Part shown: piece by piece, positions 45,501-53,732 of the stretch
How the letters are laid out: each line of letters begins with the position of its first letter
How positions within the stretch are numbered: position 1 is the stretch's first letter
Assembly (NCBI GenBank): GCA_905178155.1
Contig: CAJINV010000017.1
Coordinates: forward strand, 488,722-552,721
Source of the DNA: Amoebophrya sp. A120
Taxonomy: Eukaryota > Sar > Dinophyceae > Syndiniales > Amoebophryaceae
Reading direction: 5' to 3'
DNA length: 64,000 nucleotides
Notes under the pieces: model-generated
Seen by the model: the letters and a program-made list of their open reading frames with translations, nothing else
Told to the model about the DNA's origin: nothing
Databases searched by the model: none
Made by a program: the position numbers and the translations under genes

Positions 45501-46398
45501 GAACTGCACTAGAGCAGAACTACGGAAGCGCGCGATCGACGCGGGGAAAAGCGTCGAGGAGGCGGTGCGGGGGTATGAGACAAAAACGGGCGGCGTCCAA
45601 GGCATTCAGCTGGCTGAAAAATGTCTGTGGTGTAACATGAAGCTCCTCGAGAAGGAGGAGGCGGAGCACTTCGAACCCACGCACCCGAAGAAGCCGCCGC
45701 CGCTGCACCTGCAGATGCATCTACGCGAGCGGCATCAGGTAGAGTATCACTTGGTGAACGAGGTGCAGAGCGAAGCAATGCGGCAAAACGCCGCGGACGA
45801 TGTAGAGCGGGCGACATCTTTGCGGCGGGATATCCTAGAGGAAAATAGCGACCTACTATGCGAAAAGGCAAACAATGGCGGGCGGTACTTGATGGGCCGC
45901 CGGTGTTTCGTGCCGCAGATTCACTGCAAGGCCTGCGGCAAGAATTTTACCTCAACAGCGGGCGCCATGGCAAAGCATGCGCAGGACCACCGGGAAAACA
46001 AGTATGTCCGCTTGGCGCAATTAATACGGCCGCAGGCGGCGAACGGGCTGGCACCCGGCGAATTCCGGCCGGTATATCATCTGTGGGACAGCGCGAACGG
46101 GCGGCACATTCCGGGCCCGGATGCTAGGATGACGAGCATACACATTCCTGCCGATCGCATTTGGAAAAACCGCAATGATGAGACTTTTCTCCGCTGCAAA
46201 ATCTGCAAGAGCAAATACAAGAAGCAGATCGCCGAAAGCGGGCAGCCGATTTGTTACGACTCCCACTCCCTCGCGAAGAAGATCGGCATGATGGAAAAAC
46301 ATGAGGAGCGTTGTGCCAAGAAAAAAATGAAAAAAGAGAAAGAGCTGCTCATTGATCAAGCGCAATCAGATAGCGACAGCGCACCACAGGAACACTGA
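39547..46398 (+). CDS. Retrotransposon A ORF2: endonuclease-reverse transcriptase
   Basis: This 2283-residue protein would nick target DNA and reverse-transcribe element RNA. Endonuclease motifs: RIGLVNMRSS (about 42235), YAPTS, GGDLNAQIG (about 42829-42855), ELDHIITD and a final FDHMGIE. Reverse transcriptase motifs: FKKGKRDDPDCYR, FGFRRGMGCLDS, LVDLRKAFPSLD (motif A), LPHGCKEGCVSSPLLF (motif B) and FADD at 44489-44500 (motif C). After the thumb, the C-terminus has several Cys/His clusters: CLWC near 45625, CKACGKNF followed by a paired His near 45930, and CKICKSKY near 46195. About 880 residues precede the endonuclease; they are low-complexity, Lys-rich in places, and include two hydrophobic stretches, unusual for an ORF2. 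I see no RNase H domain. The frame has no internal stop, so the copy may be recent. Confidence 0.9.
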   Translation: MTHFMRMRDCGSGNGGRKTKLKNKKLQALPVYRRWEILQHQLPVRNHKQECSKIKTIHKRMSVGCSTSSSSSSNETQLQLVADAQAKRDVTAYNYATKQLVTWVDDYSGEDNTSVSKMKKIKKSKKSTSTKKMKNYQEAPASTTILRSSNYNREASSAATTPERKDCNGTAFTAQTGSPGSHVFLDGGSQMKTNDHPADRKNVLRPGLATRAADVRPMVVAIAAAMWVLQLLHTLRSTLLILLAQIEHNHAVWSGSKSNGRSRRSSVGVRRNNEDGRCVLVEPSKHDPKWMRSSEIRSTRAKQIRFQIKSQQRAWVGHYFFSVVVRPCLRLVNKINFGYSHSLSSVIRHAISSVDVVAKNLEQIYWHRLPSLETGGREKFVSSHSTGGRVANSSLRRKLLLVVLFLPLWSATAAGWMMSHVPGLQVMTGCKIHRHGAVRASRSWCRIGVETCNESCAALAARDEMLKTLCVNVCRTCSFGTIGYRKKMKKNEKKRRRSKKIAQRCRDEARALSREWGELNRVTVLGRYEMKEEKNQKIKENQKTKSCDYEEDNVASGLVGVTHSHGNPKCRAASSCWYAAADSRQEEALTAPSFGPCEQSTSVPPGKQELGLHFDSDMAGADDSGGATADQKPIGNSTASPYGRSSQFAAVSSGEPVKKRHFERVTMGRAETRDATADVIIETPSEDQEAQSLRTTATTGGETRQPAFAGANDTAHPCAAASNAISVMPPWGQTIEVHQATATAGRQLAFAETDHAGLLHSATFRTSTKGGSGAHSDASTQYASGSDFDSDSDDGEQPGMEGRDPLPPVVHLGGAISVPGAFDANGMEHTSDEEEDGHSGKRGDSPNQPGGSSDGGNEGEGGHGNDEDDAPPDPDPFAGLPIREDLLSYAGHQRLRIGLVNMRSSRLGTKRFAWALRVASWRKWGVMLLDEFQYEKSSIDGESGKGDDPEPAEAAAELLGHNSDGEGENLQGGDYMQDDDELESIPDAPETGPDAVWERMEKFDIVYTNGVAIVVIVPALRKQLAKAMENRKECVRARPRMLSIYLNELVLCAFYAPTSSASKEMRQRFDMNFIANMLEMKRRKEHKWKLRIIGGDLNAQIGHEEWGMSGIHGGEGLPHTNPRGNEVGGWLRGSNAVLVGTHYPSENSATRGENELDHIITDGRFLHCFRTYGRIDMNGGGGPGKEKSPKRFDHMGIECDLDVKTHEKLKMEGIERRAAAMVIESNPSPKKLKKFNRRLGNKIREQGDSFGVPEFQDYLIESLPMFLTKKSKSPKKLPEVEELADNPQSRNEVWALFREQLANKTDRTVGITAEQSKKQLEKVGSTPLHPGLHEVPAAPAVSGVVERLSAEDLEELDKEVDFEELEEAVKSLNRGGKAKDIYGLTADILKHLDSDRTSLLCHVLNRELKGKKLSDIDKRIHRCRNMPLFKKGKRDDPDCYRFLCVSPLVLKTIVKIYTDRLYFLLEQKGFFPSTQFGFRRGMGCLDSLTIFARLREDLEHYGEEEFFRIIAILVDLRKAFPSLDSRMMEKVAEDMGLSGTICWEVLTASHRSAQHNFTSEVEKEFTLPHGCKEGCVSSPLLFLLTYTVVVRLYMKKVEEERPLDCGGVALRCLPAEFHEKRRDKIFSILTQDLGSTALKKLELAALLFADDTTLLYIASRAELEEMRQKDKERREAKPEPLPPSDCPATEILTEILHACGMRENDSKRVQEDVTEIMTRNLGMNTNNSEDIRIKINKAWRAYFGLRSKLATVQGLSNKRRGELVAVMIRTVLTYGLQCRKVEPYEIRQLELVEMQIAMRLLDIPWWMRTAGEVRSSQLRKSMRLPPLGAYINFIQAKHFGHVMRKPKGDIVRMAMTGHFFPPVTQEFDARGYMRSDADIEELDAKKRAAKKTSYVEHLVGRLRDKCFIPVNMQHLLFESVEECRARRPELEGAQSLYLQNKRAYYAATRWRFIVETLEDWDKASTPEEAEESADWLATKYFGSSTNCTRAELRKRAIDAGKSVEEAVRGYETKTGGVQGIQLAEKCLWCNMKLLEKEEAEHFEPTHPKKPPPLHLQMHLRERHQVEYHLVNEVQSEAMRQNAADDVERATSLRRDILEENSDLLCEKANNGGRYLMGRRCFVPQIHCKACGKNFTSTAGAMAKHAQDHRENKYVRLAQLIRPQAANGLAPGEFRPVYHLWDSANGRHIPGPDARMTSIHIPADRIWKNRNDETFLRCKICKSKYKKQIAESGQPICYDSHSLAKKIGMMEKHEERCAKKKMKKEKELLIDQAQSDSDSAPQEH

Positions 46399-46433
46399 TA
46401 ATTTTTAATTACAGTATAGACCCCGCAGCTGGG

Positions 46434-46450
46434 TACATCATCATCATCAT
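46434..46450 (+). repeat. Short ATC triplet tract after retrotransposon A
   Basis: Four to five ATC units follow ORF2 by about 35 nt. Many non-LTR elements end in simple repeats rather than poly-A, so this may mark the 3' end of element A. Confidence 0.45.
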
Positions 46451-46514
46451 TGAACAATTTCTGCCCTGGCTTTAGTACAGTACCTTCGAAGTTCCTGCCG
46501 CCGTATGGCGGATC

Positions 46515-47753
46515 ATGAGTCTTTTTCGAACGACGAGCAAATCCAAGTCTTTTGTTGATCCCGTATATGTCCTCAAGAAGCGGCAAATCGGTTATTTCCC
46601 TCGGGTCTGGTCGACATTCTGGAGGTTTCATGTTCGAACTTCAGCAAGCTCTGCTTGTGGATCTGGAAACGAGGAACAACATCATGGCAATCGAAATTCT
46701 TCCCCAACTACAGTTCCCACGTTCATCGACCATTACGCCGTCCTCGGTTTACCCGGCCCCTTTCCGAGAGAAACGTCACAGAAAACCGCTGACACCGCGA
46801 TCAAAACGGCGTACTTTCGAAAGGCGAAGCAGTGCCACCCAGATGCGAAAGGAAATAGAGAAGGCGACGCAGCCGGGGCATCCGCACGATCAGTCCCTTC
46901 GGCTAGTGCGACACCCCAGGAGAATCAACACGTCGACGACCACTCGCAGAGTGGAGGGAGCAGGAGTGCGCAACTACAGGAAGAGCAGCTTCAAGCTACT
47001 TTAAGCAGCTCGAACGGTGCAGCCTCCTTCCTGGCTTTGAACCAGGCGTACCGAGCTCTAAAAAATGCCGGCGCGAGACTTCTGTACGACCGGGCCTGGA
47101 GAGGCAATTTTCAACCAGAGGAGGTCTCTGTGGCGTTTGAGGAGAAGCGAAACACGGACAATGTCGCGGAGACGAGGTGGAAGGGGCCAGCGGCCGCTGC
47201 GTCAACCGCTCGCACACTTCCTTCAGAAGGTGATGAACCAAATAGGATGCGTCAAGCCCCCTACCCGAAGAGCACCACTGCCTGTGCCTCAACGTCGGCT
47301 CCACCAAAAGTGAACAAGCGGCACCACGCAAATCATGTTCCCGCGGCAGCAAGTACAGTTTCGTCGTCGTCGTCAAGAGGGAACAAAAGTCCTGCGAATC
47401 GCGCTTTCAACCTGAATCTAGGGTCCTCGGCTTCCCCAGAAAAGGCCGATGGGAGCACTGCCGCGCCACCGAGAAGTACCAGCCGAGGAGAGGCGGGGCG
47501 AGATGGGCAAAAATCAAAACAAGCTGCGCAAAAAGAGCAGCCCATCAGCCTACAGTACTCGCCAGCCATGTCGCACGCGCAGGCGAGGGCGCTGTGGGCT
47601 AAAAGCAAAACGGGAAGGGAATACGCAGAGGAATCTGACGTGAGAAGAAGAAAAAACCGAGAAAGAGACGCGATTTTGAAAAGCAATCCTGACTTGCTGT
47701 TCCAACAAATTGTAAACACGTCGGGGGTCTTGAAAAAAAGAAACTTTAAGTGA
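46515..47753 (+). CDS. J-domain (DnaJ/Hsp40-type) protein
   Basis: J-domain proteins stimulate the ATPase of Hsp70 partners. This single-exon 412-residue protein has DHYAVLGLP at residues 72-80, helix II KTAYFRKAKQCHPD with the invariant HPD at 108-110, and helix III/IV FLALNQAYRALKNAGARLLYDR at 172-193. The loop after HPD is expanded to about 60 Gly/Ser/Gln-rich residues, against about ten in standard J-domains. The first 50 residues are Arg/Ser/Lys-rich with few acidic residues and could be a mitochondrial presequence. The remainder is Ser/Ala-rich and basic, without the DnaJ zinc-finger or C-terminal substrate domains, so it is a class III (DNAJC-type) member. It starts about 65 nt after the probable end of element A. 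Confidence 0.85.
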   Translation: MSLFRTTSKSKSFVDPVYVLKKRQIGYFPRVWSTFWRFHVRTSASSACGSGNEEQHHGNRNSSPTTVPTFIDHYAVLGLPGPFPRETSQKTADTAIKTAYFRKAKQCHPDAKGNREGDAAGASARSVPSASATPQENQHVDDHSQSGGSRSAQLQEEQLQATLSSSNGAASFLALNQAYRALKNAGARLLYDRAWRGNFQPEEVSVAFEEKRNTDNVAETRWKGPAAAASTARTLPSEGDEPNRMRQAPYPKSTTACASTSAPPKVNKRHHANHVPAAASTVSSSSSRGNKSPANRAFNLNLGSSASPEKADGSTAAPPRSTSRGEAGRDGQKSKQAAQKEQPISLQYSPAMSHAQARALWAKSKTGREYAEESDVRRRKNRERDAILKSNPDLLFQQIVNTSGVLKKRNFK

Positions 47754-48556
47754 CGCACTTGTAGATCGAACGCCAGTTGTGAATTTCTATTGTAGTAGAT
47801 CTATCCCTACGGTGACGTTTAGCTGCCTTTGATTCCACAGTGAAGAAAGATGATGTTCATGACATAGACATACTCATGCACTTTTCGTGTGCCTTATCTC
47901 ATTCTCAGCTCTACGTGGTCCCTCGGTCATTTCTATCTTTTCTTTGGAGCCACTCCGACTCAATAGCTTCTGTCATATCTGAGCTACTTATCCCGCACTG
48001 CGGGCAAAATCGGTTTGAATGAGGCATGTCACTTCTGATTCTGTACTTGTTGACGGTAGCACTATGTATTGTCTGTGCCAGTGAAGTCCGTCGAGTTGTG
48101 GTGCTAGAAAGAAGTCGGTCGCTCGCTTTCTTGGTGCAGCTTGGACTCGCAATCGTGAAGAGGTGTTGATCTTGATCAGCATTCGTTTTCTACCGGATTA
48201 ATGAATGTTGAACGCAGGGCTCCCATTCTTGAAACCTTTTGCTACCCCATTGATTTTGCTGACCACCCAATTTTTCGCAAAAACACGCCCACCCTTGATA
48301 GATACATTTATCTTTGCCCCCCACTCTATCTAGCGATCATTCCTGCGCACATCTAAATCATTCTCGATTTTTGAAGTTGTTTTGATGCTAAGAAGCTACA
48401 GCGTTCTCTTGCTCGTAGTAAGTACGTACTACCCTCTTTATCCATTTTTTTCATCATCTCTTTTTTACATTACAGCACTCACCTCCATACCCGTCATCAC
48501 CCTCCCATGTTGCGTTAACAGCACGTGACGAAAGTTATAATCCTCACGGCATCAAA
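47754..48556. other. Intergenic stretch, no supported gene
   Basis: About 0.8 kb between the J-domain gene and the kinesin start. Only short frames on both strands; pyrimidine-rich just upstream of the kinesin ATG. Confidence 0.45.
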
Positions 48557-51500
48557 ATGGAGAAAGTAAAGGTGGTGGTGCGATGTCGGCCGGAGTCCGA
48601 CGAGGAGGTCAACAAACGGTACGGGGTCGCGGTCAGGTTCGACGATGCGTACCAGATTGGGATCACGGACCACACGTTCCGCTTCGACAAGGTGTACGAC
48701 ATGAACTGCAAACAGAACGAGCTCTACGACGACAACGTGCAAAACATCATCGACGGCGCGCTCACCGGGTACAACGGAACCGTCTTCGCCTACGGGCAAA
48801 CGGGCTCGGGGAAAACGCACACAATGAGCGGCACGCTCGCGCAGCCGGGCGTAATTCCAAGGTCCTTTGCTCACATCTTCGCGCGGATTCAGGCCGACAA
48901 CGAGGAAAGGTCGTTCGCGGTGCGCGTGTCCTTCGTGGAAATCTACATGGAGGTATGAATTCTTTGTACTCTGTTCAGGTTGTTGATGAATGAGGATGAG
49001 GTGATATTAGAGGTTGGCTTCTCGTCTTCCAGAACTACTAGCATCTTCTTTCGAGAAGTATTCTTGCTTGTACAATGGAGCGAAATCTTTCGCAAGCTCG
49101 ATTGAAATCCTCGAACCGATGTCAAACCACAGGGCATCCGCGACCTGCTCTCCCCTCTTTCCGGGACCGCGCAAAATTCGAATCTGCAACTCCGCGAATC
49201 GTTAGAGCACGGCGTGTACGTGGAGGGGCTGTCCTTTTTTATCTGCAGAAGAGAAGAGGACATGCATCACCGTTTGAACCAGGGGAACGCGAAGCGCACG
49301 ACCGCCTCCACCGCGATGAACCTGACCTCCTCCCGCTCCCACGCCATTTTCTCCGTGTACCTCGAAGCGACCCAGCAGGTCAAGGGCAACAGCGAAGTGA
49401 CGCGGTCCACCCGCGGAAAGCTGCACCTGGTGGACCTCGCGGGGTCGGAACGCCAGAGCAAGTCCGAGGCCCAGGGCCTCACCCTGAAGGAGGCCGCGAA
49501 GATTAATTTGTCGCTGCTCACGCTGGGCTCGGTCATCTCCGCCCTGGCCTCGACGCCCCGGCCGAACCACATTCCCTACCGAGACAGTAAGTTGACGCGG
49601 TTGCTGGAGGATTCGCTGGGTGGAAACGCAAAGACCGTGATGATCGCCACCGTCGGCCCCTCCAACTACAACATCGACGAGACGGTGCAAACGCTCCGGT
49701 ACGCCAACCGGGTGAAATCCATTGTAAACAAGCCCACGGTGAACGCGGACGTGAAGGACAGACTGATCAACGAGCTGCAGCGCGAACTCGACCAGGTGCG
49801 CGCGCAGGCGGTGCTGCCCCCGGACTTGGAGCAGCTCCCGCTCGTCAAGATGCTCCGGTCCGATTTGTCGAAGATGAAGGCACTGCTGAAGTCCGCGGAG
49901 CGGGCGGCCATCGAGGCGGAGATCAAATCCGAAAAGCTGGAGAGAGAAAAGCTGGAACTGCAAAAACAGTTCGAGGCCTTGGCCGCGGAGAATCGCAGTT
50001 ATGAATCAGAAGTATTGAACTCCGTGGAACAGTTGAAGGTGCTTGAAACAGCAACCGGCGTCGCGGTGAACATTTCCGGCGCTGGAGGAAAAACAACTTC
50101 AAGAGCCGCGGCAACTTCGACGACGGGGGTAGGCACGTCGGGACCAACGACCACAGAAACCGGTACTACGGGACCACCTTCCAAAATGAATACAGATGCA
50201 GCGACCGGCACAGCACAACAAGGTGGCTCACCGCTGGACCAGAGCCAAAGTAATCTGAACCCAAATCAATTTGCGCTGGTTCCGTATGATGAGGAGAAGG
50301 CGAACAGGATCACGAGGGAGAAGGAGTTAATGCAAAAAGACGCGGATGCTTTACGGGAGGAAAACGAGGAGCTGATGAAGGCCCTCGCCACGGTGGTCAC
50401 AGACCAGGAGGAGCTGATGGACCTACGGGACAAAGAGCAGTATTTATTGCGCCAGGAGGCGGAACTGATCGTGGACAAACACGACCTGTTGCAGTTGAAG
50501 GACAACCTCGCGCACTCCGAAAAGATGAACGCGGAGTTGCTCGTGAAGCAAGAGGAGCTGTTGGAACTGGTCGAGCGACTCTCCTATCAAATGCAAATAT
50601 GTCTGGGTCTGGAAGAGTGCCAGACTTGTCATGCAGGTTTTCCATGACCCATGAGCTCTGGTATGTAGGACATAGCATGACAGACTCTGTGAGCGTTCTA
50701 TCATGCGTACTCTGCATGAGAAACTGCCTCTCGATTAGGTCAAAAGTGGGCAGCTTTTGGTAATCACGCAACACAGATTTTTGCACTATCCAGAATTAGC
50801 ATGACAAGTTACATCCTTCCAGACCCAGACATATTTGCAATGCATATCTCCAAACGCGAGGAAATCGCGGAGGAGTCGTGGCGCGCGGTGTCCGAGTTGC
50901 GCGCGCGGGATATCAAATGTAAAAATGTCTGGGTCTGGAAACGTGTGATGCTGGGTGGCGTCTCATGATGAGGCTACAGATGCTGGCTCAGCATGACAAG
51001 TTTCTGAGCTTCTAGGTGTTGCCTATTCTGCATGACAATCTGCGCTTCTGCATCACAGAAAAACGGAGCTCTTGCGTAACGTGCATGACAGATTTAAGAG
51101 TCATGCCAGACAAGCATGACAAACATACACTCTTCCAGACCCAGACACCTTTACACTTGATACGGGACACGCACGAGCAACTGTCCCAACAAAACCGGGC
51201 GACTAACCAGCATTACCTCGCCACGGCCAGCCAGTTCGGGGCAAACAACTACAACATGAACACCGCCGCGCCCCCCGGCGGCGCGGACGAACTGTACCGG
51301 TACCCGGAAACCGCGACGGGCGGCAACCAGTACCGCAGTTTTCAATCCCCGGGCGTGGATCTGAACACCGGGGGGGTGAACAGCTTTTCCTTAACGCCGA
51401 ACACGCAACAGCAAGTGTCCTTCCGACACGCAGACACCATGTTGCGTGCGACAGAGAACAATAATTTCGATAATAGTGGTGCTGCTGGTGGTGGCGGTGG

Positions 51501-52581
51501 CCAATCTAGTGCTGCACAAGCACAGTATGGAGGTCAACAAGAACAGAACAGCAATCTCTTTCCTCAGCCGAGTTCAACAACTGCCTCGAATAGTACCGGG
51601 CAAGTCCAAGTGAACTTGGATATTTTGGAGCTGGTCCCCACCAGCTCCGTCTACCCCATTCCCCTCCCCGAGGCGTTGCGCTGCGCGGAGCTGCTGTCCG
51701 CGATAGCCCTGCAGCAACATCAGTACGCGGTGGACCAGCAACAGTCGGCGACCCGGGCGTTCGGCGGCACGTCCTCCGCTTCTCTCTCCGCCAAGGAGAT
51801 CGCGAAAACGGCACAGGAAACGCTCCGGGACGCGGAAAAGTTGGAGTTCAAGTTGCGGGGCTCCACGAACTTGGTGGGCCGGGCCGCGGCGGTGATCGGG
51901 TGGCGCAAGAAGCCGGTATGGGGTTCTCAAACGTTCTTACATTCTCAACTGTTACATGAATTTGTCATGCAAGAATGGCAAAAGTCAAAGCAGGGAGGTT
52001 GCACCTGTAGCATTACAAATTTCGCACAGATTTAGGCGCTGTTTAGCCTTTCAAAAATTTGTCATGCGAAGTAGCTTCACCTTGTGGATGTTGATGGTCG
52101 TTTTGCATGACAAATCATGTAACAGTTGAGAGTGTAACGCTTGAGAGTCCCATAGCCGGTGGACCAGAAGTCAGGGGACGTGCCGAAGGAGACCATGCTG
52201 CAGCTGATTCAGGTGCTGGACCGCGTGTTGAAGATGCGGATCCAGTTCTTGTTCGATACGGACTTGAACAGCTCCAACCAGCCGGCCGGCTACCAAAATC
52301 CTATCATCGTGAACGACCGACAGACGTGCAAAAAGGTCTTCTCCTGCGCGGAAATTCTCGGCGTCACGGTGAAGCGGTCGGGCTCGTTCTCAGCGGGGGG
52401 AAGTGGTCCGCAATCGACCACCTTCCCGAAGGACAACCACCGGTTTTCTGAGGAACGGGGGCAGCCGAACGTGCGGCCCGGCGGGGCGATTGGCTCGCCC
52501 TCGTCGGCATCAAGCTCGGGAGTGACCAGCACCACCGCAGCAACGATGCTCCCACAAGTGCATGGAGCGACGCCTAGGTGA
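48557..52581 (+). CDS. Kinesin with N-terminal motor domain
   Basis: This microtubule motor of about 1035 residues starts at ATG 48557 with VKVVVRCRP. Motor motifs are complete: P-loop GQTGSGKT at residues 80-87, switch I NLTSSRSH at about 195-202, switch II DLAGSE at about 233-238, then HIPYRDSKLTRLLEDSLGG and the neck-linker region TLRYANRVKSIVNKP. After the motor come coiled-coil segments (ELQRELDQVR, REKELMQKDADALREENEEL, LLQLKDNLAHSEKM), a Gly/Asn/Gln-rich linker and a C-terminal domain (MLQLIQVLDRVLKMRIQFLF). The ANRVKSIVNKP neck resembles kinesin-2 type motors, but the subfamily is uncertain. Exons: 48557-48952, 49133-50595, 50845 to about 50911, 51160-51917, 52161-52581. The first intron is GT-AG; the other three are introner-like insertions, all in the stalk/tail part. 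Confidence 0.9.
50596..50844 (+). mobile_element. Introner 1 of the kinesin gene
   Basis: The inverted repeats 50593-50615 and 50816-50838 match at all 23 positions, with the same core TGTCTGGGTCTGGAA as the introner at 14251-14527. The hexamer AATGCA lies at both ends (50590-50595 and 50839-50844); fusing the copies restores the frame (LSYQMHISKREE). The hexamer partly overlaps the inverted repeat, so the true target duplication may be shorter. TGTCATGC and GCATGACA motifs recur inside. Confidence 0.85.
50912..51159 (+). mobile_element. Introner 2 of the kinesin gene
   Basis: Inverted repeats 50918-50940 and 51133-51155 match at 21 of 23 positions and share the core of introner 1. It lies only about 70 nt after introner 1, leaving a very short coiled-coil exon (ISKREEIAEESWRAVSELRA). 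In-frame removal (giving RDI-RDTHEQL) works around 50912-51159, but no direct repeat longer than two bases both flanks it and preserves frame, so the borders are approximate. GCATGACA occurs four times inside. Confidence 0.8.
51918..52160 (+). mobile_element. Introner 3 of the kinesin gene, different TIR family, AGCCGGT duplication
   Basis: AGCCGGT is present at 51911-51917 and 52154-52160. Fusing the copies gives GWRKKPVDQKSGDVP in frame; the insert length is 243 nt. The terminal inverted repeats are about 55 nt long (roughly 51913-51970 against 52103-52158), with shared blocks TCTCAACTGTTACATGA and TTTGTCATGC. The TIR sequence is unrelated to the other introners, but the internal TGTCATGC motif is shared. 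Confidence 0.85.
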
Positions 52582-53265
52582 TAGAGGGCGTGATAGGTGG
52601 CAATCAACCTCATAATCGCCGCTATCATGCTGATGCTGTTCTTTCTTTTTGTAGAGGAGCAGCACGAGAGCTCTTTCTCCGCATGCCTCTAGTGTTCTGG
52701 TTTCTTTGCGCTGAACAAGTGTCGTGGGAAATTGGAACGGTAATTTGCTGTACTTAATTTGCTTATGTTTTTCTCGCCGAAAAAATGTCGTGCAGCAACC
52801 TGCTGTACGTAGTAACCGAAGCAATTTCATTTGCTCGTCCTTTGGGCGCTGGCCCCACCGTGTTCTTTGCAGGTGTAAGCATTTGATTGTTGGAGAGAGC
52901 AGAATCAATGACAATGCAAGAGTGATATCGATTCGCTACGGGTCGTCTGAGAGTTTGCGTAACACACTAGCACGAGTGGAAATCGTTTTCTCGCTTCAAC
53001 TGTGACGAATCGCTGGTAGCTACGACTGCAAGGGACGGCTTAACTCGAACTGTAACAGGAACCATAACTCGTTGAAACTATTGCCCGACAACTGTTGATT
53101 ACCCTATCGTCGATTCTTCCACGCTGCAAGCCAATGAAAGTTAGTACCGTCTAGGTCTAGCAGTAGAACATATCTTCAGAAGATAATGCTACCGACTTGA
53201 TAATTCCCCTTCCCGCCACGAGCCGTTGCTGTTGTACTATCAGAGCAGCCCGCCGAGCTTGAACA
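52582..53265. other. Intergenic stretch, no supported gene
   Basis: About 0.7 kb between the kinesin stop and the small ubiquitin-fold gene. No frame with coding character. Confidence 0.45.
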
Positions 53266-53732
53266 ATGACTGGCGCAAACGTGTTACCACCGACGGTGCC
53301 GCCGCTGGTGGTGTTTGTCATCAACGCAAAGACGGGGGCGACGGTATGGGCGGAAATAAGCACCAGGGTCCCCGTCAAGAGGCTGAAGCGGTATCTATGG
53401 ATTATGCTTTTTCTTTATTTTTTTGCAACGGGTCAATGTAGTTCATTCGATTTCGTCGAACAGCTCAAACCGAACGTATGCGTAAAAATTTGATCTACTA
53501 GTATGAAAACGAGCGTGATGGTCCTTACCTTCTTGTTTCTTCCAGGGTCGTGGAGCTCCAGACGGGTATTCCAGTGAAGGACATGATGCTGGTTAACAAG
53601 GGTGATGCGTTGATCGACGACAAAATGATTGGGGACTCGAAAATTGACCCGTTTTCCACGATCATGATGCTGGACGGACGGGACATCCCGGAGAATCCCG
53701 AGGGAGACGAGGAGGAGGGGGAGCAGAACTGA
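53266..53732 (+). CDS. Small ubiquitin-like-fold protein
   Basis: Two exons (53266-53390 and 53546-53732, GT-AG, phase 2) encode 103 residues. After a short Pro-rich start, LVVFVINAKTGATVWAEI matches the first beta hairpin of a ubiquitin-like fold, VPVKRLKRVVELQTGIPVKD matches the helix and the following IPxxxxxLxxxG turn (MMLVNKGDALIDD), and STIMMLDG matches the last strand. The tail is acidic (NPEGDEEEGEQN) and lacks a C-terminal Gly-Gly, so conjugation like ubiquitin is unlikely; it is better seen as a stand-alone UBL or an adaptor. No family name is proposed. Confidence 0.68.

Larger units (their letters stand above)
38225..46450 (+). mobile_element. Non-LTR (LINE-like) retrotransposon A, two ORFs
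   Basis: The element comprises ORF1 (38225-39547) and ORF2 (39547-46398) and sits between two genes in the same orientation. ORF2 carries an apurinic-type endonuclease, a reverse transcriptase with FADD and C-terminal zinc fingers, all with intact frames. Only about 35 nt follow ORF2 before a short ATC-repeat tract (near 46434-46450), which may be the 3' tail. The 5' border and target duplication are not visible; 5' truncation is possible because ORF1 lacks the N-terminal domain seen in element B. Confidence 0.85.

Noticed and set aside
49202-49963. Minus-strand frame of 253 codons
   Set aside because: It lies wholly opposite the kinesin motor exon; His/Arg/Leu-rich antisense composition is expected from GC-rich third positions.
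50588-51160. Reading through the introner sequences as kinesin coding sequence
   Set aside because: The first two frames hit stops or shift, and the inverted arms identify the segments as insertions.
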